Shown: piece after piece, positions 1-5,951 of the stretch
Layout: each line of letters starts with the position of its first letter
Position numbering within the stretch: position 1 is the first letter of the stretch
Source: JBJXHB01 sp046160725
GTDB lineage: Bacteria; Pseudomonadota; Gammaproteobacteria; Burkholderiales; Burkholderiaceae_C
Length of the DNA stretch: 6,180 nt
Direction: 5' to 3'
Assembly: GCA_046160725.1 (NCBI GenBank)
Contig: JBJXHB010000001.1
Location: 1-6,180 of the forward strand
Program-made: the position numbers and the translations under genes
Notes under the pieces: model-generated
Seen by the model: only the letters and a program-made list of their open reading frames with translations
Database searches by the model: none
What the model was told of the DNA's origin: nothing

Positions 1-90
1 GTGGGCATCGACGGCGCGCTCGTAGGCCGCCAGGGCCGCTGCGCTGGCGCAGGTGACGGGCAGGCCCAACCGGTCCTGGTGCGCGTTCAT
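1..90 (-). CDS. Probable TTC38-type tetratricopeptide repeat protein, N-terminal fragment (cut by window edge)
   Basis: Only the first 30 codons lie in the window; the gene runs off the low-coordinate edge. The frame opens with ATG at 90-88 and reads MNAHQDRLGLPVTCASAAAL, followed by AAYERAVDAH. The pattern D-R-x-G-L-P-x-T-x-x-S-A-A-A, then a helix ending in A-V-D, resembles the start of bacterial TTC38-family proteins, which are long TPR-like helical-repeat proteins of unclear biochemical role. A G-rich run about 8 bases upstream of the ATG could be a weak ribosome binding site. The gene lies 61 bases after the UxaA-family gene in the same direction, so it may be read from the same transcript, but a sugar-acid role is not implied. 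The family call rests on a short N-terminus and is tentative. Confidence 0.6.
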   Translation of the reverse strand, partial: MNAHQDRLGLPVTCASAAALAAYERAVDAH

Positions 91-151
91 TGAACAACCC
101 CCAACGCGGCAGGTTGCGGGGCCGTGAACCCTGGCGACAGGCCCGGCGGGG

Positions 152-1687
152 TCACATCACCGCCCCGAGTTGCCAAGGCACGAACTCGTTCTGGCCATAG
201 CCATGGTCCTCGCTGCGGGTGCGCTGTCCCGAGGCGGTGTCCAGCATCAGGCGGAACAGCCGCTCGCCGGCTTGGTCCACGCTCTCGCTGCCGTCGACGA
301 TGGTGCCGCAGTTGAGGTCCATGTCCTCCTGCTGCCGGTTCCACAGCGCGGTGTTGGTCGCGATCTTCAGCGACGGCGACGGCGCGCAGCCATAGGCCGA
401 GCCGCGGCCGGTGGTGAAGCAGATCAGGTTGGCGCCGCCGGCCACCTGGCCAGTGGCCGACACCGGGTCATAGCCGGGCGTGTCCATGTAGACGAAGCCG
501 CGCGCCGTGACCGCCTGCGCATACTCGACCACGTCGACCAGGTTGGTGGTGCCACCCTTGGCGATGGCGCCCAGGCTCTTCTCCAGGATGGTGGTCAGCC
601 CGCCGGCCTTGTTGCCGGCCGAGGGGTTGTTGTCCATCTGCATGCGGTTGCGCGCGGTGTACTCCCGCCACCAGTCGATGCGGGCCAGCAGCTTGGCCGC
701 CACCTCGGGGCTCACGGCGCGCCGTGTCAGCAGGTGCTCGCCGCCGTAGATCTCCGGCGTCTCACTGAGGATGGCGGTGCCGCCGTGGCGCACCAGGCGG
801 TCAACCGCGGCGCCCAGTGCCGGGTTGGCGCTGATGCCGCTGTAGCCGTCCGAGCCGCCGCACTGCAGGCCGACGGTGAGGTGGCGCGCCGGTACCGGCT
901 GGCGCCGCACGCGGTTGGCCGCTGGCAGCATGGCCTTGACCAGGTCCACGCCACGCGCCACGGTCCTGGAGGTGCCGCCGCTGTCCTGGATGTTGAACAG
1001 CGCCAGCTTGGCGCCCTCCTGCAGGCCCTCCTGCGCCACCAGGCCCTGGATCTGGTTGGTCTCGCAGCCCAGGCCGACCACCAGCACGGCCGCGAAGTTG
1101 GGGTGGCGTGCGTAGCCGCCCAATGTGCGGCGCAGGACCAGCAACTCTTCACCGTCGCTGGCGGTAGCGCAGCCCATGCCATGGGTCAGCGCGACCACGC
1201 CGTCGACGTTGGGATAGTCGGCCAGCGCCTCGGGGAAGACATCGCGCCGGAAGCGGTCGGCAATGGCCCGCGCCGCAGTGGCCGAGCAGTTGACGCTGGT
1301 CAGGATGCCGATGTAGTTGCGGGTGGCGATGCGGCCGTCCTCGCGCACGATGGCATCGAAGTGGGCGGGCTGGTCGACATAGGCTGTCGGCCGCGCGTCC
1401 ACGCCCGGCGCGTGCGCGCGGGCGAACTCGGCGAAGGCCAGGTTGTGGGTGTGCACATGCTGGCCCGGCGCGATCGCCTGCGTCGCCATGCCGATGATCT
1501 GGCCGTAGCGGCGCACCGGCTCGCCAACGGCGATGGCCCGCACGGCGACCTTGTGGCCGGCCGGCACCAGGCCGCTGACGCTGGTGCCTTCGCCGGGCAG
1601 CACGGTGCCACCGATCAGCTGCCGGCGGGCAATGACGACGTTGTCGTCGGGGTGGATGCGGATGACCGCGGATGTGGTGGTGTTCAT
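152..1687 (-). CDS. UxaA-family (altronate/galactarate-type) dehydratase with N-terminal SAF domain
   Basis: This 511-residue protein has the length and architecture of fused UxaA-type enzymes (E. coli UxaA is about 495 residues, GarD about 523). They dehydrate sugar acids such as altronate or galactarate in the cytoplasm to 2-keto-3-deoxy acids. Residues about 8-85 form the SAF domain (HPDDNVVIA near the start, GQHVHTHNL at 75-83). The catalytic part begins near DGRIATRNYIG (117-127). Family landmarks are NCS (133-135), HGMGC (169-173), GLGCETNQ (205-212), LQCGGSDGYSG (274-284), DNNPSAGNK (352-360) and GCAPSPSLKIATNT (433-446). Conserved cysteines at 134, 173, 208, 276, 423, 434 and 459 could include metal ligands; the family needs a divalent metal, usually iron. 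ATG at 1687 follows the SGNH gene's stop by 18 bases without a clear Shine-Dalgarno, suggesting coupled translation. The protein looks intact. The substrate is unknown: altronate, galactarate or a related acid are all possible, so I give no symbol. Confidence 0.93.
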   Translation of the reverse strand: MNTTTSAVIRIHPDDNVVIARRQLIGGTVLPGEGTSVSGLVPAGHKVAVRAIAVGEPVRRYGQIIGMATQAIAPGQHVHTHNLAFAEFARAHAPGVDARPTAYVDQPAHFDAIVREDGRIATRNYIGILTSVNCSATAARAIADRFRRDVFPEALADYPNVDGVVALTHGMGCATASDGEELLVLRRTLGGYARHPNFAAVLVVGLGCETNQIQGLVAQEGLQEGAKLALFNIQDSGGTSRTVARGVDLVKAMLPAANRVRRQPVPARHLTVGLQCGGSDGYSGISANPALGAAVDRLVRHGGTAILSETPEIYGGEHLLTRRAVSPEVAAKLLARIDWWREYTARNRMQMDNNPSAGNKAGGLTTILEKSLGAIAKGGTTNLVDVVEYAQAVTARGFVYMDTPGYDPVSATGQVAGGANLICFTTGRGSAYGCAPSPSLKIATNTALWNRQQEDMDLNCGTIVDGSESVDQAGERLFRLMLDTASGQRTRSEDHGYGQNEFVPWQLGAVM

Positions 1688-1705
1688 CGGTGGGGCGCGC
1701 GGGGG

Positions 1706-2512
1706 TCAGCGCGACTTGTAGGCCTGCACCGCGTCCCAGGCCGCCTGGCGCAGCGTGCGCGCCAGGTCGGCCGGCAGGCCGGCGGTGTCGGTGGCGCTCA
1801 TCGGGTTGCGGTCAAAGAGCGCGGCATAGGTGGTGGCGGCGGCCAGGTAGGTGCCGGCCAGGCTGGGGTGTCGCTTGTCGGCCACGTACAGCTCCACGTC
1901 CGGTCGCAGTGCGATGGCACGCGCGAAGGCCAGGCCGACCGGGATCACCTGCGCGCCATTGGCGCGGCCCGCTGCGGTGTACTCGGCGGCCAGCTGTTCA
2001 GTCATCTCCGGCTTGTCCTTGTAGGCCCAGGACATGAACAGCACCGGCCGCACGCCCTGGGCGCGCGCGATCTCGGCATTGCGGCGCACCGTGTCGTGGA
2101 AGGCCTGCTTGAGCTGCGGATGGACCGGGCACTGGCTGCAGTCCATCAGGATCACGGTGTCGAACTGCCGGCCGGGCGGGTTGAAGCGGATCTCGTTGTC
2201 GCCGACAAAGGAGTAGCGGCCGATGCCGCCAGGACGCAGCAGCGAAGGCAGGTCGTGCCAGTCCATGCCCGAGCCGCTGATCGTCACCGAGGTGCCACGC
2301 ACCTGGGCCCCGGCCGACGACACGAAGCGGCCGAAGTGCCCGTGCAGGCTGTTGTTGTAATAGAAGAAGCTGTTGCCGACCCAGAGGAGGGACTGCGGCG
2401 CGCCGGTGGCCAGCGGTGGTGCCGGCGGTGCCGGCGGTGCGGTCGGTGCATGGCTGCAGGCGCTCAGCACGGCGGCGACCAGCAGGGCGGCGAGTGTCGG
2501 GATTCGGATCAT
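1706..2512 (-). CDS. SGNH/GDSL-like hydrolase, predicted lipoprotein
   Basis: The predicted protein has 268 residues. It starts with a signal peptide (MIRIP, then a hydrophobic stretch) ending in the lipobox L-S-A-C with Cys19, so it should be a lipoprotein in the periplasm or outer membrane. A Pro/Ala-rich linker (residues 22-38) follows. The mature domain begins with LLWVGNSFFYYNN; Ser48 in G-N-S fills the place of the Ser nucleophile in the GDS(L) block. Near the C-terminus, VADKRHPSLAGTYLA (210-224) carries the D-x-x-H-P block, with Asp212 and His215 as the other triad members. A Cys-Ser-Gln-Cys pair lies at 125-128. The start chosen is ATG at 2512, seven bases after GAGGAG; a TTG at 2527 would overlap that ribosome site and add five residues. 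Esterase, deacylase or similar activity is a family-level inference. Its place between a possible regulator and a dehydratase gene suggests a link to a sugar or polysaccharide substrate, which is unproven. Confidence 0.8.
   Translation of the reverse strand: MIRIPTLAALLVAAVLSACSHAPTAPPAPPAPPLATGAPQSLLWVGNSFFYYNNSLHGHFGRFVSSAGAQVRGTSVTISGSGMDWHDLPSLLRPGGIGRYSFVGDNEIRFNPPGRQFDTVILMDCSQCPVHPQLKQAFHDTVRRNAEIARAQGVRPVLFMSWAYKDKPEMTEQLAAEYTAAGRANGAQVIPVGLAFARAIALRPDVELYVADKRHPSLAGTYLAAATTYAALFDRNPMSATDTAGLPADLARTLRQAAWDAVQAYKSR
2421..2438 (-). repeat. Two exact 9-base tandem units in the lipoprotein linker
   Basis: On the plus strand the unit GCCGGCGGT occurs twice in a row (2421-2429 and 2430-2438), followed by a degenerate third copy (GCGGTCGGT). 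On the coding strand it encodes the Pro-Pro-Ala repeats of the linker just after the lipidated cysteine. It is a small in-frame repeat that could vary linker length; nothing indicates a mobile or regulatory role. Confidence 0.6.
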
Positions 2513-2519
2513 CGGGGGG

Positions 2520-2525
2520 CTCCTC
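2520..2525 (-). promoter_or_regulatory. Strong Shine-Dalgarno GAGGAG that decides the SGNH lipoprotein start
   Basis: On the minus strand GAGGAG is followed by a seven-base spacer (CCCCCCG) and then ATG at 2512-2510. This places the start immediately before the hydrophobic signal peptide and argues against the upstream in-frame TTG at 2527. It is the only textbook ribosome binding site in the window. Confidence 0.8.
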
Positions 2526-2548
2526 AAAGTGCGGACGTGGTTTCGGGT

Positions 2549-3100
2549 TCAGCGGGCCACGGCTGCCGGCCTCAGCCGGCGGGCGGTGGCGCGGGCGGCG
2601 GTGTCGGCGGCGATCTGGCACAGCGCTTCGGCCTCGGCGCGCAGCAGGATGGCGCGGTCCAGCGCGTCGTGGTACTTGTCGGCGCTCCAGGTCCGCTCGT
2701 TGGCGATGTAGACGCTGCGGCGCTTGGGGGGCGCACCCCAGCGCGGCAGCAGCACGGAGAAGTGGCACTCATGCGACCGGCGGTCCGCGCGGCGGCGCAG
2801 GATCGGCCCGCTGATGCCCGCGGGCAGGCCGTTCTGCTTGCCTCGGCTGGCCACGCGGTGCAGGCCGGTCGGCGCGGGCTGCTCGCGCAGGCGCTGGCGC
2901 AGGGCCTTCACGGCCGCGGCCAGCGCCGGGCGCGGGCCACCGAACAGGCTGTCGGAGAAGAACCGAGTCGGCTGGCCCAGGCGCAGCTGCCAGCCGTGGG
3001 TGCTGCGCACGTCGATGCGCTGCACATGGCGCGGCACCCGGCAGCGCGCGCCGCCGGGCAGCAGCACGCTGCGTGTGTGGGTCGCCGGGGGCGCTGCCAT
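2549..3100 (-). CDS. Small basic protein of unknown function, possible double AP2-like DNA-binding fold
   Basis: I do not recognise this 183-residue protein with certainty. It is rich in arginine and has no signal peptide or membrane segment. Two similar halves can be seen. Residues about 26-74 have a strand-like part (VQRIDVRSTHGWQLRLG), a turn (TRFFSDSLFGG) and an Ala/Arg helix. Residues about 91-160 have GLPAGISGPILRRR, then ECHFSVLLPRWG, PKRRSVYIANERTW and a helix (YHDALDRAILLRAEAEAL). Three strands followed by a helix, with Gly-Ile-Ser-Gly and a late Tyr-(x)n-Ala pattern, resembles AP2/ERF-type or integrase N-terminal-like modules that bind DNA. This is pattern-based inference only. The first ATG (3100) lies 10 bases after the FAH-family stop, without a Shine-Dalgarno, so expression probably depends on translation of that gene. 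The SGNH gene follows after 36 bases. A regulatory role is possible; a structural or unrelated role cannot be excluded. Confidence 0.62.
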   Translation of the reverse strand: MAAPPATHTRSVLLPGGARCRVPRHVQRIDVRSTHGWQLRLGQPTRFFSDSLFGGPRPALAAAVKALRQRLREQPAPTGLHRVASRGKQNGLPAGISGPILRRRADRRSHECHFSVLLPRWGAPPKRRSVYIANERTWSADKYHDALDRAILLRAEAEALCQIAADTAARATARRLRPAAVAR

Positions 3101-3110
3101 GCCGGGGCGA

Positions 3111-3974
3111 TCAGGCGTCGATGGCCGCCGGGTCCCAGGCCACCACCTTCTGGCACTGCTCGCCCAGCCCGGCGATGCCCAGCTTCATCACGTCGCCGGC
3201 CTTCAGGAACACCGGCACCGGCTTGATGCCCGAGCCCACGCCGGGCGGCGTGCCGGTGGTGATGCAGTCGCCCGGCTCCAGCGTCATGAAGCGGCTGACA
3301 TAGCTCACCAGCTGAGCCACCGTGAAGATCATGGTCTTGGTGCTGCCGTTCTGGTAGCGGTGGCCGTTGACCTCCAGGTACATGTGCAGGGCCTGCGGGT
3401 CGACCACCTCGTCGGCCGTCACCATCCAGGGGCCGACCGGGCCGAAGGTGTCGCAGCCCTTGCCCTTGTCCCAGGTGCCGCCGCGCTCGAGCTGGTACTC
3501 GCGCTCGGAGACATCGTTGACCACGCAGTAGCCGGCCACGTGCTTCAGCGCATCGGCCTCGGACACATAGCGTGCCCGGCTGCCGATGACCACGCCCAGC
3601 TCGCACTCCCAGTCCGACTTGACGCTGCCCTGCGGCAGCACCACGTCATGGTCGGCGCCGACCATGGACGACAGCGCCTTCATGAAGATGATCGGCTCCT
3701 TGGGTATGGGCATGCCGGCCTCGGCCGCATGGTCTGCATAGTTCAGGCCGATGGCGATGAACTTGCCGCAGCCGGCCCAGGGCACCTGAAGCGTGCCCTG
3801 CTCGACGACGGGCAGGGTGGATGTGTCCACGCTGCGCAGCGCGGCCAGGCCGGCAGGTGACAGCGTGGCACCGGTGATATCCGGCAGCAGCGGGCTGAGG
3901 TCGCGCACGCGGCCTTGGCCGTCGAGCAGGGCGGGGCGGGGATTGGCGCGGGGGCCGTGGCGGAGCAGGCGCAT
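3111..3974 (-). CDS. Fumarylacetoacetate hydrolase family protein, likely 2,4-diketo-3-deoxy sugar-acid hydrolase
   Basis: The 287-residue protein has the usual length of FAH-superfamily enzymes of the 2,4-diketo-3-deoxy-L-fuconate/rhamnonate hydrolase type, which split a C-C bond to give pyruvate and a 2-hydroxy acid. After a small N-terminal domain (about 1-65), the catalytic domain shows IGLNYADH (75-82), metal ligands Glu123 and Glu125 in DWECELGVVIG, and Asp154 in VNDVSERE. It also shows the KGKGCDTFGPVGPW signature (170-183) and TGTPPGVGSG (240-249). A divalent metal (Mg or Mn) is expected. The start is ATG at 3974; a weak GAGA lies just upstream. The gene follows the SDR gene by 51 bases, and this SDR-FAH pairing is the hallmark of the non-phosphorylative, hydrolytic sugar-acid route. 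Homologues are often labelled ureidoglycolate lyase, but the context does not support that. The family is certain; the exact sugar acid is not. Confidence 0.95.
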   Translation of the reverse strand: MRLLRHGPRANPRPALLDGQGRVRDLSPLLPDITGATLSPAGLAALRSVDTSTLPVVEQGTLQVPWAGCGKFIAIGLNYADHAAEAGMPIPKEPIIFMKALSSMVGADHDVVLPQGSVKSDWECELGVVIGSRARYVSEADALKHVAGYCVVNDVSEREYQLERGGTWDKGKGCDTFGPVGPWMVTADEVVDPQALHMYLEVNGHRYQNGSTKTMIFTVAQLVSYVSRFMTLEPGDCITTGTPPGVGSGIKPVPVFLKAGDVMKLGIAGLGEQCQKVVAWDPAAIDA

Positions 3975-4025
3975 GGTGGTCTCAGGTGTGGGTGAGGTGG
4001 AAAGCGGGTTGGACGATGCGGCAGG

Positions 4026-4781
4026 TCAGAGCGACCAGCCGCCGTCGATCATGTGGATGGCGCCGGTGGTGAACCGCGACTCGTCGGCGGCCAGGTGCAC
4101 GCCGAGCGCGGCGACCTCGTCGACGGTGCCCAGGCGGCCCATCGGCTGGCGGGCGATGAACATGGCCTCGACCTCGGCCAGGGTCTTGCCGGACGACCGG
4201 GACAGCGCGGCGATGCGGTCGCGCAGCGACGGCGACTCGATGGTGCCCGGGCAGATGGCGTTGCAGCGCACGCCCTGCTGGATGTAGTCCAGCGCCACCG
4301 ACTTCGTCAGGCCGATCACCGCGGCCTTGCTGGCGCCGTAGACGAAGCGGTTGGCCGCCGCCTTGACGCTGGAGGCGCCCGACGCGATGTTGATGATCGA
4401 GCCGTTGCCGCGCGCCAGCATGGCCGGCAGGAAGGCCTTGATGGTGCGGTACATCGAGCGCACGTTGAGGTCGAAGGCGAAGTCCCACTGCTCCTCGGTG
4501 CAGTCCATCACCGTGCCATGGTGGACGAAGCCCGCGGCATTGAACAGGATGTCCACGCCGGTGTGGCGCCGCGCGGCGTCGGCGATGGCCGCGGCATCGC
4601 GGGCGTCGAGCCGCTCCACGGTGACGCCGGCCCGGCCCTGCAGGCCCGCCAGCAGGTCGGTGTTCAGGTCCGTGGCGATGACCTGCGCGCCCTCGCGCAC
4701 GAAGGCCTCGGCCACGGCGCGGCCGATGCCCTGGCCGGCGGCAGTGATGAAGGCGGTCTTGCCCTGCAGACGTTGGCTCAT
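4026..4781 (-). CDS. Short-chain dehydrogenase, BDH2/DHRS6-like, likely 2-keto-3-deoxy sugar-acid 4-dehydrogenase
   Basis: This is a 251-residue classical SDR. The NAD-binding motif TAAGQGIG is at 13-20; Asp38 at the end of the second strand predicts NAD over NADP. NAAG is at 81-84 and the catalytic set is Asn106, Ser134, Tyr148 and Lys152 (YGASK). The run GFVHHGTV, the helix NVRSMYRTIKAFLP and the ending IDGGWSL closely match what I recall of human BDH2/DHRS6. Bacterial relatives of that subfamily include 2-keto-3-deoxy-L-fuconate dehydrogenases. With the FAH-family gene next door, oxidation of the C4 hydroxyl of a 2-keto-3-deoxy acid is the best assignment. An in-frame start at 4916 would add 45 residues lying inside the preceding gene, so ATG at 4781 is preferred, as it places the Rossmann motif normally. 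No clear Shine-Dalgarno is visible; the ATG is preceded by ACCACC. A generic 3-hydroxybutyrate dehydrogenase is a less likely alternative. Confidence 0.95.
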   Translation of the reverse strand: MSQRLQGKTAFITAAGQGIGRAVAEAFVREGAQVIATDLNTDLLAGLQGRAGVTVERLDARDAAAIADAARRHTGVDILFNAAGFVHHGTVMDCTEEQWDFAFDLNVRSMYRTIKAFLPAMLARGNGSIINIASGASSVKAAANRFVYGASKAAVIGLTKSVALDYIQQGVRCNAICPGTIESPSLRDRIAALSRSSGKTLAEVEAMFIARQPMGRLGTVDEVAALGVHLAADESRFTTGAIHMIDGGWSL

Positions 4782-4824
4782 GGTGGTCGTGTCGTGGGGT
4801 GGAGGGATGAAGGTGCGGTGCGGG

Positions 4825-5928
4825 TCAGCGCAGTGTGCAGCGTTCGCCGGCGCGGCGGTCGATCTCGTCCCAACGCCAGGCGATGCCCAGGCCCGGGGTG
4901 TCCGGCGCCACGGCATGGCCGTCGACCACCGCGACGCGGCTGTCGGCCACGGCGTCGAGCTGTGGAATCCATTCGACCCAGGTTCCGGCCGGGCAGGCGG
5001 CGGTCAGCGAGACGTGCAGCTCCATCAGGAAGTGCGGGCACACCGCCAGGTTGAAGGCCTCGGCCATGTGGGCCACCTTCAGCCACGGCGTGATGCCGCC
5101 GATGCGCGCCACATCCACCTGGATGATGGAGGCCGCGCCCTGCTGGATGTAGGCCGCGAACTGCGCCGGCGAATACAGCGACTCGCCGACCGCGATCGGC
5201 ACCGCGCTGGCGGCCGCCAGGCGCGCATGGCCGGTGATGTCGTCGGCCGGCAGCGGCTCCTCGAGCCAGGCGATGCCGATATCCGCATAGGCCGGCGCGC
5301 GGCGCAACGCCTCGCTGAGCGTGAAGCACTGGTTGGCGTCGACCATGATCTCGAAGCCATCGCCCACCGCCTGCCGCACCGCGCGCAGCCGTGCCACGTC
5401 CTCGCTCAGGTGCGGCTTGCCGACCTTGAGCTTGGCGCCACGGAAGCCCGCGTCGCGCGCTGCCAGCGTTTCGCGCACCAGCGTCTCCACCGGCAGATGC
5501 AGCCAGCCGCCCTCGGTGGTGTATACCGGCGTGCGGTCTCGCGCCCCGCCGGCGGCGCGCCACAGCGGCTGGCCGTCGCGGCGGCAGCGCCAGTCCCACA
5601 GCGCGGTGTCCACCGCGGCCAGCGCCAGCGCGGTGATGGCGCCCACGCTGGTGGCATGGGTGGCGAACAACAGGTCGCGGCCAATCTGCTCGACCAGCGC
5701 CGGGTCGCGGCCGATCAGGCGTGGCCCGAGGTGGTCGCGCAGCAGCGCCATCACCGACGAGCCGCCGGTGCCGATGGTGTAGCTGTAGCCCAGGCCCTCG
5801 CTGCCGTCGTCGCAGCGGATGCGCACCATCGGCGTCTCCTGCACGACGAAGCTCTGGATCGCGTCGCTGCGCGGCACCGGCGGCGGCAGATCCACGCGCA
5901 GCAGGTCGATCTCGGTGATGCGGGCCAT
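4825..5928 (-). CDS. Enolase-superfamily sugar-acid dehydratase (mandelate racemase subgroup)
   Basis: This 367-residue protein has an N-terminal capping domain (about 1-125) and a (beta/alpha)7-beta barrel. All mandelate-racemase-subgroup landmarks are present: Lys166-x-Lys168 (KLKVGK), metal ligands Asp197 (VDANQ), Glu223 (WLEEPL) and Glu249 (VGES), and the Asp272/His299 dyad (VDVARIGG and CPHF). These sit two residues later than the mandelate racemase numbering I recall. Such enzymes abstract the proton alpha to a carboxylate with Mg and, in sugar-acid catabolism, remove water to give 2-keto-3-deoxy acids. The start ATG at 5928 gives MARITEIDLLRVDLP, typical of the family; the open frame extends 37 codons upstream, but that part overlaps the transporter gene's end. 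The gene follows the TRAP gene by 23 bases and precedes the SDR by 43. The substrate (fuconate, rhamnonate, galactonate, galactarate, a pentonate or other) cannot be fixed. A racemase is possible but less likely here. Confidence 0.93.
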   Translation of the reverse strand: MARITEIDLLRVDLPPPVPRSDAIQSFVVQETPMVRIRCDDGSEGLGYSYTIGTGGSSVMALLRDHLGPRLIGRDPALVEQIGRDLLFATHATSVGAITALALAAVDTALWDWRCRRDGQPLWRAAGGARDRTPVYTTEGGWLHLPVETLVRETLAARDAGFRGAKLKVGKPHLSEDVARLRAVRQAVGDGFEIMVDANQCFTLSEALRRAPAYADIGIAWLEEPLPADDITGHARLAAASAVPIAVGESLYSPAQFAAYIQQGAASIIQVDVARIGGITPWLKVAHMAEAFNLAVCPHFLMELHVSLTAACPAGTWVEWIPQLDAVADSRVAVVDGHAVAPDTPGLGIAWRWDEIDRRAGERCTLR

Positions 5929-5951
5929 GGCGGTGCGGCGGCGGTTGCGCG

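Noticed and set aside
91..151. Possible terminator between the UxaA and TTC38-type genes
   Set aside because: Only a five-base CAACC/GGTTG pairing with a long loop was seen, with no stable stem and no U-run.
2565..2580. Inverted repeat GCCGGC-CTCA-GCCGGC as a possible terminator or attenuator
   Set aside because: It has a six-base stem with a four-base loop but lies inside the last codons of the AP2-like gene, has no following U-run, and such GC palindromes are expected by chance here.
170..3226. A 1,018-codon open frame on the plus strand across the UxaA, SGNH and AP2-like genes
   Set aside because: It is in codon-on-codon register with all three minus-strand genes, so its stops would need the sense codons TTA, CTA or TCA, which are rare at this GC content. 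Its translation is low-complexity (Arg, Ala, Gly, Gln, His, Val) with no family motif, while the minus strand encodes recognisable proteins.
2724..3860. A 378-codon plus-strand open frame opposite the FAH and AP2-like genes
   Set aside because: It mirrors the FAH codons in register. The minus-strand FAH protein has a full set of catalytic motifs, and this frame has none.
4782..4916. Upstream in-frame extension of the SDR (45 extra residues)
   Set aside because: The extra part overlaps the end of the enolase gene, has no SDR similarity, and the ATG at 4781 gives the standard N-terminus just before the Rossmann motif.
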